Positions 38,648 to 48,734 of a stretch of 64,000 nt of DNA are shown here, one piece after another. The stretch lies in contig CM059625.1 of the NCBI GenBank assembly GCA_030435675.1, positions 9,548,001-9,612,000 on the forward strand, written 5' to 3'. How positions within the stretch are numbered: the first letter of the stretch is position 1; every line of letters begins with the position of its first letter. The notes below the pieces were generated by a model, which was not told where the DNA came from, did no database searches, and saw nothing but the letters and a program-made list of their open reading frames with translations. Source of the stretch: Steinernema hermaphroditum. Lineage: Eukaryota; Nematoda; Chromadorea; Rhabditida; Steinernematidae. The position numbers and the translations under genes were made by a program.

Positions 38648-41600
38648 ATGATCTATTCTTGGATTATACTAGTACTTCTCGCGGTAAAATGCGTATTTTC
38701 ATTGGAATGGGCCCAGTTCGGTCAAAACTACTCAGACGTAACAGGAGAAAACGGTGATTTGTCCATATTGCGCTATCGCATACACGAGGTACGTTTCTCT
38801 CGTTGAGCCAATCCATGCGGAAATCATTTTTCAGTATGATGTTGTAAGAGTCACGATCATGAGCAAGAACGCGACGAGAAAGTTCCCTCTTCTCGCCGTA
38901 TTCCGCGAACAGAATTCAGTGGTCAGCGTTGAAGTGAGTTTAGTTTGCTTTATTCAAAGTGTTCAAATATCCTTTTGTTACAGGTTCCAGTCACTGTATC
39001 TAATTATCACTATCAAACGGTGTCGCGAACACTTTGCCCGTACTTCAAACGCTCTGATCTAGACTTCCCGTTTTCTGGCAACAGTTCGTTCCTTAGTGTG
39101 GAGCTGAACAGTTTTCGGCCAGTAGATTTTCAATTTTCCGCCCAACTCGTTAAAGACTTCAAGCTAAGGTATCCCGAAAAATTTACTCCACGTGTGCGAA
39201 TATCCTTTTTCAGCTTAAAAAAGACACGATCTCTGTCGGCTAGTGCAGCTGAACCACTATTCTTCCAATACGACATACCAGAGTCTCTGGATTCCGTTAT
39301 GGTGCGGGTTGACTCCTCCGACTTCTTGTGCATGATTGTTTCGGTTCAGCCTGTTGAGGTATGTAGTCAGAGTCTTTAATGGAGGGTTTCTTCAACTCAT
39401 TGCTAATTTAGTGTCCTGTGTTTGATTTGGGGAACAATGTAATTTCCACCGGCACACATCAGACCATGACTACAAGTGCGTCCATTCCAATTGAGGTAAT
39501 GCTTCGATATGTTCCATAACATTATTGTAAGACCCCAGTTTAGAGAAGAATCAGGGACAAATTCTACGTTGTATTTGTTGTGCAGCCTACAGACAAAAGT
39601 TGTTCCGAAATGAGCACAATTATGCCTTCCGGTTAGAGATTCAAACCGTTGTGTCGTTCCTTATTTACTAATACCCACTCCTTTTAGGCAAGAAACGCAT
39701 CAGCGGTGTGATGAAGAACTTCACTTTGACAATAGAGCCTCTGCCAACTCGTAAGCATTAACAGAAATCACTACAATAGCAGTACGTTCCAGAGGACGAA
39801 TATGTTTTGCCAATCGTACTCACTCTCGCCTTTTTCCTCGCCGTTTACTTCTTCGCCGTACTCTTTGTGTGCTTACTGGGTAACTACGAACGGTATCAAA
39901 CGACACGCATCAGTAGGGAAGCCATCTCGATTTTGGCTCCTTCTGACAGCAGTCTCGAAGGTCGAGTTCAGCTACGCGAAAATTATGGAACGATATCCAG
40001 TAATCACCAAGTTCCTTTATCCGAACGATATAATTTCGTGCTTCAGTGGTTGACGAATACCGTACCGTGGACAGCGATGAAGGTCGATTTGTTGAGGCTC
40101 AACCGGTGAGGATTTCAAACTGCGAAACCGTTTCGCAGATATCAGATGGCTGCTCAGACGATGAAACATCAGTACAGTTTTTGACGGTAACCTACAGTAG
40201 ATTGTACAAACACAGTAAGATTTTAGAATGTTATAAATGTGGCGCTTCTCTCACAGAACGACTATCGAAAAACTGACATCAAATATCGACGTTACATGTG
40301 GTATTGTTGAAGTGCGGTAGCGAATTTATCCAACATGCTAAATTAGGAGTCTGCTAACAATAGCTATGTTCTACGGCCTTCCTGTCGTTCAACTAGTGCT
40401 CACATGGCAGAAGACAGTAAGGCTATCGGGAGATCTGGATCTTTGCTACTACAACTACAAATGCGCACGACCGCTGTTCGGACTTTTCTCTTTCAACAGT
40501 ATTTTCAGGTAAGCAAAGACATAATTTTGCGACATGCAGTTAGATATTTTTTGCAGCAATATTGGATATATACTGCTTGGAGCGCTTCTGATCATCCTCG
40601 TAAAGGAGCAGCAGTACAGATACGACACGCAAATGATACTTCTAAGAGCTCGTTTGGATACGGTAGGCGCCATCACTAATAAAACCGTAGCCATTATTTT
40701 GAGGCGTATGGTGTACCACAGCACAACGGCTTGATGTATGCAATCGGAATCGCAATCATGATGGAAGGAGTTATGAGCGCAAGTTACCATATCTGTCCCA
40801 GCTCTAGTAATTACCAGTTTGGTAAATGACAACAAGTACAAAGGATGTGACCACGACTCTGATCCTTCAGATACTGCATTTATGTACATAATCGGCGCAT
40901 TGGGAATGCTGCGAATTTATCAAATACGACATCCGGATGTCAACGCCAGTGCACACGTTTCGTTTGCAGTCATGGCTATCTTCATCTTCTTAGCTATGTG
41001 TGGGGTGTATCTAAACGACTTGCCTTTCTGGATTGTGTTTGCGGTCACGTATTTTTTGGTCATGTTGAATGTTAGCATTCAATTTTACTATAAGGGGCGT
41101 TGGAAGTTTTCGCCACGAGGAATATGTACCGAACTAAAGCGTTCCTGTAAACATCTGAAGTGCTACAACTTTATTCTGCCAAAACATAAGGTTTCAATGG
41201 CTGTATTGCTAATTATATAATTGTCATTTAGGGTCGATTCGTCTTTTTATTTTTGGCTAACGCCATTAACATAACCTAGTAAGGTCATGCGCAACAAATA
41301 CCATAAGGTTTCAATGGACTGCATCCTGTTCCGGTTTTACGACACCCATGCGCAACAAATACCTTATTCGCGTGTGTGTTTTTAGCATAGTCTTTGGCGT
41401 TTTAAAACGACCCAAGGACTTCCCGTCGTTTCTTTTGTTTCCGTTCACTGTGAACCTCTTCCTGTACATGATATACTACATGCTCATGAAAGTAAGTTTT
41501 GTCCATTCGTGTCGTCGATGCTATGAAATGACAAATCTACAGTATCTTCATAAGGAACGTCCAGTCATCCGTTCGGTTTTCTTCATGATTTTATCATTCC

Positions 41601-41877
41601 TTTGCTGGATAGCCTCGACGTATTTTTTCCTTCACGCAGCGAATGATTGGAGTGTAGGATGTTATGCGTCAGACTTCTGTTTGACAAGCTAAAAATTTAG
41701 GTTACACCTGCCTATTCAAGGGAAAAGAATCAAGACTGCATCCTGTTCCGGTTTTACGACACCCATGACATTTGGCACTTCTTGTCCTCCATAAGCGTCT
41801 TTCTGTCTTTCGCAGTATTAATCAACATCGACGATGACCTAATGTCTAAAAGGCGTGACGAAATCGCTGTGTTTTGA
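38648..41877 (+). CDS. SID1 transmembrane family protein (SIDT1/2, SID-1, CHUP-1 family)
   Basis: SID1-family proteins are multi-pass membrane proteins implicated in dsRNA transport (SID-1) or cholesterol/lysosomal functions (CHUP-1, SIDT2). The ATG at 38648 opens a signal peptide, [20 protein letters not shown], on a short exon. A beta-rich ectodomain follows. The first helix ([20 protein letters not shown]) precedes a cytosolic loop. Then come [68 protein letters not shown] and [20 protein letters not shown]. The C terminus has [20 protein letters not shown] and INIDDDL. The family's zinc-site residues are present: S and H in SASYH, D in QFD, and both H in HDIWH. The last residues (RRDEIAVF) match SIDT2. 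Overall similarity by eye is closer to vertebrate SIDT2 than expected for C. elegans SID-1. The intron at 41279-41385 is disturbed (see repeat entry). Confidence 0.92.
41303..41363 (+). repeat. 61-bp intronic insertion made of three local template copies
   Basis: Inside the intron at 41279-41385 three direct-orientation copies lie side by side. A 16-bp copy of 41185-41200 is at 41302-41317. A 34-bp copy of the downstream coding sequence 41734-41767 is at 41317-41350. A 17-bp duplicate of 41286-41302 is at 41347-41363. All are exact. Removing 41303-41363 leaves a 46-bp intron, the normal size here. The pattern fits end joining with templated insertion (polymerase theta type). Confidence 0.85.
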
Positions 41878-41935
41878 AATACAGTACATGTTCGCGCTTG
41901 ATATCCCTCGAAGTTGAAATCAGCTTCATTGTATA

Positions 41936-41941
41936 AATAAA
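41936..41941 (+). promoter_or_regulatory. Polyadenylation signal of the SIDT gene
   Basis: AATAAA 58 nt after the SIDT stop codon. Confidence 0.55.
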
Positions 41942-42383
41942 CCGCCTTCCTTAAGAAAATAAGACATTTAGATTACAATCGCCTCGATACATTCTCCTCG
42001 CGCAATCATTTGACAAGCGATAACAACTTTGAAATTGAGAGTTTTTGAGCAATTCACGTTCGAGCATCGATCATTGTGCGTTATCTCTTTTTGCGCCTTA
42101 CTGTATTATCGGGCTATCACGTTTCTGATAATGCTAGCAGATAGAAACACAAAGAAACGTGAGCGCCCTTGCGTAAGAAGCTTGTTTCCGCGCGAGCCCG
42201 AGGGTGGTCAGCAGACAGCCTATGGCGTCTTTGGGCGGTTCCCAGCTGGCCTCTCCCAGGATGCTGACGAACAGCCGTTGACGTATTCAACGTCTGAACG
42301 GCTCAACGGTCAGTCGGAACCGCACGTTTGGACTGTTTTGCTGGTATAATCCTTGCATGAACTCACTTCCGTTCGTTTCCAGA
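41942..42383. other. Intergenic: upstream of the EGF-ShKT gene
   Basis: About 440 bp. An open frame around 42140-42349 has ordinary composition but no match I recognise and no phase-compatible join to the signal-peptide exon; treated as non-coding. Confidence 0.35.
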
Positions 42384-43996
42384 ATGTATTCCCTATTGGG
42401 ACACACTTGTGTCATTTTCGCCGCAACTACCGTAATCTCCGTTGTCCTTATCATGCAATCAGGTTCGATTTAAGAGTTTTAAACAATAGTAATATTAGTA
42501 GAAAACAGGATTAATACGTGCTAGAATCTGGGATCACTTTGACCGATGTGGAGACCGTAAACGGATCAATTCTGTTTCGTTAACCAGTTTGAAAAGTGTT
42601 CGATTCCGAGCCTCCTTTGCATTCGTTTTCAAACCGGAATGCGATGTTTTTTTCAACGTACAGGGGCGACTGTCTACGGACAGGCAAATGACCCACTGAT
42701 CATGAGTCATTGTTCGCTTCATTTGCTCTCGTTGAAAGGAACACCATTTGCAAGATTTATTGCCATGACGTGTTTATTCCACATTCCCTTTCAGTGGATG
42801 CTACTGTAGTAATAAAGCGTTTCTCGAAAGCACAGTGCAAGTTCAATCCGTGCCTGAATGGAGGGAAATGTGTTCCGGGAAAAATCGCATGCGACTGCCC
42901 CCATGGATGGATGGGTCGATTCTGTCACAGTGAGTTCACAGCTTCTTTCACAGCATCTTCGCCTAGCATGCATTTGATCCAACGAGAGCTCCGTGTGTGG
43001 TCTGCTCCTGTAGAAATGCAACTCGGTCACTCTGTTTATGTAAGAGATGACAACCAGGAAAAGAAACCTGTTAGTGAAAAGGGCGTCTCGACAGTGACCA
43101 TGACAAAAAGTGCTCCGCACTTTTAACTGGTTTTTCTTGACCGTAAACGGTCTGGAATGTGCTTCCTGCTAGCCACCCCCTTTCTATGATTAATCCAACA
43201 TACTGTAGGGCGATGCCGGAACATATACCAGAGTTGTGATCGCTGGGCAATGGAGGACAAATGCGAATTGGTAAGGACACAGACAAACTTCTTCGATATA
43301 AACTGTGCTGTGAGCTGCAAAATGTGCTCTCCGGACCCTACAGTCAGTATGTATCACAATAAGCAACACACTTTCAAGATGTAACATAGAGCTGAGTCCA
43401 CTACCACTAGCGCCTGCGCTGGAACCTTTGCAATTTATGATGGGAAAGTGGCACTCGCAAGCATCCAAAGGTTTGCGCTACCCAACAGATATGTACGCAG
43501 AGGAGTACGACGAGATCCTCGACGTGATGCCAGCTGAAGTTCCAATGTTCGGAACGCCGTCACTGAATGTCACGTAAGTGTAGTCTCATAGGTTTCATTT
43601 AATAATGCCTTTCCAGAAGTACCTCATGGAACGGAGATGATACACGAGTTTTTCATGGATTTCTCACGCTGAAACCGAATGTAGAACCTACAGAAGTAGC
43701 TATACTCAGTTCGAGTAACGAAGGACTCAGTATGGTGGAACTGGGTACAATCAATAACCATGCCCTCACCCTGAACATCAGCTACATGCAAGTTCATCCT
43801 TCAATGGACTCTCAAGTTCTGCCACTCGGAGTGAGTTTTTTCGCCGTTCCTCATTGATAAAGGAGTCATTTAGGCAACAAGAAGGTTCAAGCGGATCGGG
43901 AATTTTCTTGAGATGACAGTCGCCAAGCTGTTTCCTGACAATCGCGTTTCTCAGTTCAAGAAAATGTTCAGAAAACTGCGAAGCTACCCGTCATAG
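42384..43996 (+). CDS. Secreted EGF + ShKT + nitrobindin-like beta-barrel protein
   Basis: Exon 1 (from 42384) encodes a hydrophobic leader, [20 protein letters not shown]. It joins in phase through a 46-bp intron to a Cys-containing segment ([27 protein letters not shown]). An EGF-like domain follows ([25 protein letters not shown]). A ShKT domain comes next ([20 protein letters not shown] ... [10 protein letters not shown]). The C-terminal half matches the THAP4/nitrobindin heme-binding barrel family: [52 protein letters not shown] and [20 protein letters not shown]. The C-terminal His that ligates heme in nitrobindins is not visible at the expected place ([14 protein letters not shown]), so heme binding is doubtful. 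The segment between exon 1 and the EGF domain is the least certain part of the model. Confidence 0.8.
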
Positions 43997-44094
43997 GACC
44001 TCTTCAAAATGCGTGTATATGTACATATTCATATTGTAAGACGATTGCTAGTTAAGTTATGGACCGTTTGATATTCGTATTTCTTATGAAGCAT

Positions 44095-44754
44095 TTAAAT
44101 AGTGTTAACGTATTCATGGCGAATGGGCATGTTTTCGCTTTCTTCTCCCCGGTTGTACGCCTTCCACACGGGAACTCCTTTGAACAGACGGATTGCATTA
44201 ATGTAGTCCTAAATCGATGGGTATGACTTAATGCAAATCAAAATAACTGTACGTTGTCGTCAACCGTGAAGCGGTGGTAAATTCCAGCGGGCAGGATCAG
44301 CAGGTCGCCTTCCACCGTCAAAACACGGATCCAACGATCCTAAAAGCGTTTTGTCAGAGCCGGATAGTGCAATTTTAGTACCTCCTTATCACGAACATCA
44401 AAGTATCCGGAACCCTTCGCGACGTACCGCGCTTCGTCATCCGTATGCAAGTGTTCTTCAAAGAACGTTTTGATTTTTTCATCATAGTTCGGCAATTTCT
44501 CGCGGTTGATGACGATCTCGTCTCGGTAGTCGTATCCTTGTTCTGCGCAAACTAGTTCCAGACCAGTATCCTTCTCATCCGTTGGAATCTGAACTTCCGC
44601 AACAAGATTAGAAAGAGTAAAGTGCAAGTCTCACAAGTCGGTAGGTTACTCCAATTTCAGCGAGTTTTTCCAAACTACAGAACTCAGGGGGTGACAGGTG
44701 ACATTCCTTTCTTTGATCCACAATCGAGTTACTCATATACCACGCTTTAACCAT
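44095..44754 (-). CDS. adi1: Acireductone dioxygenase (ARD/ADI1), methionine salvage
   Basis: ARD oxidises the acireductone of the methionine salvage pathway to 2-keto-4-methylthiobutyrate and formate, using one Fe or Ni in a cupin fold. The ATG at 44754 gives [10 protein letters not shown], the family N terminus. Later segments: [40 protein letters not shown] with the H-x-H-x4-E metal ligands; [19 protein letters not shown]; and [12 protein letters not shown] with the fourth ligand His. It ends RHEYVNTI before a TAA at 44095-44097. Length is about 180 residues, normal for the family. Two or three small introns. The gene is immediately downstream (216 bp) of ATG13 on the same strand. Confidence 0.95.
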
Positions 44755-44970
44755 TTCCTACAACAAATGCAAATTTTGACTAAATCCAGACTGGAAGCGA
44801 AGTAGTCGCCACGGTCGCCCGACAGTCAACACGAGCTATCAGTAGACGGGAAAGGAAAATACCGCTGCACACGTACTTTGCACCCATGACCGAAAGAGAC
44901 GAATGGTCTTATTGATAAGTTATACACTTTTGCTAATATTGATTACTTAACAGACATCAACAACAGCTAT

Positions 44971-46681
44971 CTAGTCATCGTTGCAGCTGGCATCGGATCG
45001 AACTTTGGCGATGAATTCATCAAATCCGTTTTTGCGATTCTCGTATTCAGATAGGAGAGACTGTAAATTACTATAGTTCTGTTCATTGTCCATGAAGAGC
45101 AATGAGGTTGGGGCATCTTGGCACCTCTGTACAAGTTCTTTCAAATCGCTTCCGAGATCATCCGTTGTTGAGAATGAGAGCATCTTCAATAAGACATAGT
45201 AGCGGTATGCCGGCCATAGAATTCACCTACATGGATCGCAGACAATGAGCGATCTTCGTCAGAGTCGTCTTCACCCCTGTTCGGCTCGTCTGAATCTTCC
45301 TTCAGTATGGCAAAATTATCCGTTTTATCTAATAGATTGCAGGCCGTTGGCACCGTTGAGCAATGCCTTAGTCTGGACAATGGAGGCCCAGTAAGGTCAG
45401 CTGGAACGGCAATGGTGTCGTCGGCAATTTCTGAAAACGGTTTATGAACATACGTACAAAAAGGTGAAATTCTGACCCTGCTCATCGATATCGGTCCGTT
45501 TGATCTGTTCGCTATGTCTCCGGCAACGTGAAGGATTGTCGGAAATCGACAGTAGTGTCGCAAATGGAAAGGAAGCTATCGGTTTCTGCAATCTGTCGGC
45601 GATGACGTATTCTTCAATACTTCCCAACCTTCCTCTTCGATCTACGCAATGAACTGGCCGTCGACAGCTCGCTGGTCTCACTTAGAGTACGACACCGCTG
45701 GTCTCCTAACATGGTCGATACGTCTTCCGACGACGATGACTGACCCATATGGAAGGAGACCTTCTTGTCCCCAACATCGATCTCAAAAGACCATATTGGA
45801 AAGATTTTCTGATGGTCGCTTACAGGGCTGCTCGGGCTTATACTGAAAGTGGTAACCGTTTCTTCGACGGGACTTGTAAGTTCGGCATCAGAACGCCTTT
45901 TCAAGTCGGAAGGCACCTTGGTTGACATTGGAATGAAGCGGGGACATGAAGCAGAGGCCAGTTTCCCCTTTTCGCGAAGTCTGTCGTCTTTCGGACAATA
46001 TGCAGATTTTGATAATGGCTGTCCCGAAGCTAATTCCATGGTTGTTCGATAGCTGAGATCGACACATAGACTTCCGAATGGAGAAGGCAAGCATCCCAAT
46101 CGAGTTTCGGTTTTGTTTGGGCCAAGGTCAATTTCAGATGCCCCATCGTATATCTGAAGAGTACGATACAAAATATCCTAAAGCACATTCAATACCCTGT
46201 AGAACGCTACGAAAGTGTCTGCACCCTGTTTCTTCACATAATACCTATATAGAGGTGTAACTCTGGCCGCCGCTGCTACTGACTTCAACAACGTTCCTAA
46301 CTGATGGTAGAAACCTCCGCGAACGCTCACCAGCGGGTCACTTTTCTGTTCATCAATTGTGATCCGCCACGATTCAAGAGGTAAATAGTCGCCAAACGCA
46401 GTATACAGGAAGAAGTCCAGATTGAGACATTTCGATGTGGGTGGAAAACTAAAACCTAGGTAACCACCTGACAGAATTGCTTGAATTTACCCCTGAACAG
46501 ACGAACGAATATATGCGGTAATCTCACCAAGCTCGTCAACGCGAAAATTGAACCAATCCGAGGTTTCGGGATTCCCAATGCACCCATGACCAACTTCTTC
46601 ACCAGTGCGCGCCTGCACAACCGACTGGATGAGTCGAGTACAAAAATACTTCGTGAATTTTTGAAACTCCTGCTTTTCCAT
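44971..46681 (-). CDS. atg13: Autophagy-related protein 13 (ATG13)
   Basis: ATG13 is the HORMA-domain subunit of the ULK1/ATG1 kinase complex that starts autophagosome formation. The ATG at 46681 begins MEKQEFQKFTKYFCTRLIQS, then VVQARTGEE and TSDWFNFRVDELGEIT, the ATG13 N-terminal HORMA pattern. The next exons give LESWRITIDE, GTLLKSVAAAARVTPLYRYY and KKQGADTFVAFYRIYDGASE, matching the conserved VTPAYR/LYRIYFG block, then SLCVDLSYRTTMELA. A long Ser/Glu-rich disordered tail follows, ending NGFDEFIAKVRSD, similar to the family C terminus. Six or so introns of 43-48 bp. The nematode counterpart EPG-1 is highly divergent, whereas this copy is readily recognisable. Confidence 0.9.
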
Positions 46682-47348
46682 CGCAGCTGAGGAAACACTA
46701 ATATCAGACACGAATTACGTTATCCATGCTCTGAAACGTAAACATCATAATGCGTACGCAGAACATTTCTGTCTCGACATCCAGTCCGTATCAACAGGGA
46801 ACTCCCATCAGCTGATACTTCGCACCCCGCCGTGTGTCGATCGATTAAGCGGATGACCAGCACGGGTACCGCAAGTGCATGTAGTACGTACTACGCCTTT
46901 GAAACACCTGATTACAAAGTAGACGCGAACTCTCGACTTTGAGACAGAAGGACTTATTACGTCTAATGCTTCCTTTTCTCAATATGCAGAGTCGCTATGA
47001 GACCATATCCGAGCGCGCATCGATAGCATTTGTGCAGACAGATCCAGCTGTGTACACCATTTGCGCGGTACTGTTGGAGATCGACTCAATGGGAAACGAC
47101 GACTTTAAGTGACAAACAAAAGGAAGCCGAACTTTACCATCCTCTTTGCCAATTACTATTAACTTTGTTGCATAACTTAAAAATTTGACCAACAGTTTTT
47201 CAACATGTATTAAAAAGTTAGTGTTCAATTGGCATAGTCAACATTTTATTCAACTCAGAGATCATCCACGAAGCGGAACGGTACATACCATCTATCAAAC
47301 GAACATCGGCTAGCTGGTCAAAACACAGAGATCGATTCAGTGAGATCT
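46682..47348. other. Intergenic: ATG13 promoter / TMEM230 3' region
   Basis: About 670 bp between two minus-strand genes. No coding or RNA gene supported. Confidence 0.4.
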
Positions 47349-47879
47349 TTAATCAAAGTTGGGAAGATCGTCGAATGAATAACCGGGCGTTCCCATATAA
47401 GCGTACAACGCAATACGAACATGATAGAAGCCGGGCAAGAACATCACTGCCCCGAGGGTTGTCATCGGCCACAGACGATCGTAATACTGAAACAGTGGCC
47501 GTTAACTATGCGAACCGAATGTAGCGAACTGTTTGCAATTGAAAATTTCAGTCAGCCTGAAATGTTGCCAAATCGCAACACTGGAAGTAAATTTTTGGCG
47601 CTATCAATAGGATGAACGAAAAAAGGGGATGGTATCGCAAATTAGTTCACCTTATCGCTGTAGCCACTTGCAGTGAGGATGCTTATAACAAGCAGGATGA
47701 ACCCAATAACGCATAGTGCAATGGCAAATATCAGCCCTTTCCATGGGAATTGATCCTCCTTCGGTGTATCCTAAAATGGAATGGTTTACAATCTTCACGC
47801 TGCATCTTACATCGGGCTCATCAGGAGGAAGCTGAGGCAGCTTTCGGTGTCTGATATTCGGATTCTTTTTTCGCACCAT
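47349..47879 (-). CDS. TMEM230: TMEM230 family two-helix membrane protein
   Basis: TMEM230 is a small protein of endosomal and synaptic vesicles with two transmembrane helices. Visible: MVRKKNPNIRHRKLPQLPPD N-terminal cytosolic part; PWKGLIFAIALCVIGFILLV first helix; SGYSDK loop; TTLGAVMFLPGFYHVRIALY second helix; and the diagnostic end MGTPGYSFDDLPNFD before a TAA at 47349-47351. Three exons, with introns of about 50 bp and about 170 bp. Length is about 120 residues, as in the family. Confidence 0.9.
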
Positions 47880-48734
47880 GTTCCTATATCAAAATTATTA
47901 CAACATAACAGTCGGTACACAAGCAGTTTTATTTCTATTGCCAACGAGCAAAGCGCGAATGCTCACCGCAATCAATAATGTGGAGATGTGAATTTCCCAC
48001 ACATTAATTGGTAAAATTGTTTTCGCGGGAACTACACTACTGGAACAGGGTAGTTTTTGCATCAACGTGTAAAAATCATGCAAAATTGTGAGGTATAGAA
48101 GATGACAAATTATTTGGCAACAGTCCAGAAACCGTCCGCCGACCGGGCTAGTGTTGCGTCGCACTTATTGATCAGCGCCGAGAACTGTGGCAAGAGGAGA
48201 GTGCGCAGAGTCGGGCGAAAGCAGTCTCTGCGACTGCAATTCGGCGCCCAACAACAGGGGTGTGCTGAGGGGTGTTCTCAAGCAAACCAAACGCTATCCT
48301 GCCTCCAAACCTTATTCTGCACTATCGTGTTATTGTAAGCGACAAAAAATTGAGTTAAACGACAACTGAAAGAGGACGTAAAGGACTCTATAAAACCTCT
48401 GCGAAAAGTGAATAATCAGTTCCGACACAAAGGGAAGAAGCGTGCCCACCCGGCCCGATGAGGAATGGAACAAAACACTTCTTCTCACCTGATTCCTCCG
48501 AACTTCTCGGCTGATTCGTTTACAGCGCAATTTCCAGGTGATTCGTTTTATCCTATGTTAGTTGGCTAGCGACTATTACTATTGTTATCCATGATTTCAC
48601 ATCAAAACACGAAATTGTGTAGAACACCCTCCTAATCAGCTGATACGACGCTTTATTCATAACAGCTACATATATTTTTACAATACCAGTGAGCAACGAA
48701 TAAACGCCGGCCGATTTACTTTTGAGCTTTTAAT
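47880..48734. other. Intergenic: divergent promoter, TMEM230 / DUF4211 gene
   Basis: About 850 bp between divergent starts. No gene seen. Confidence 0.4.
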
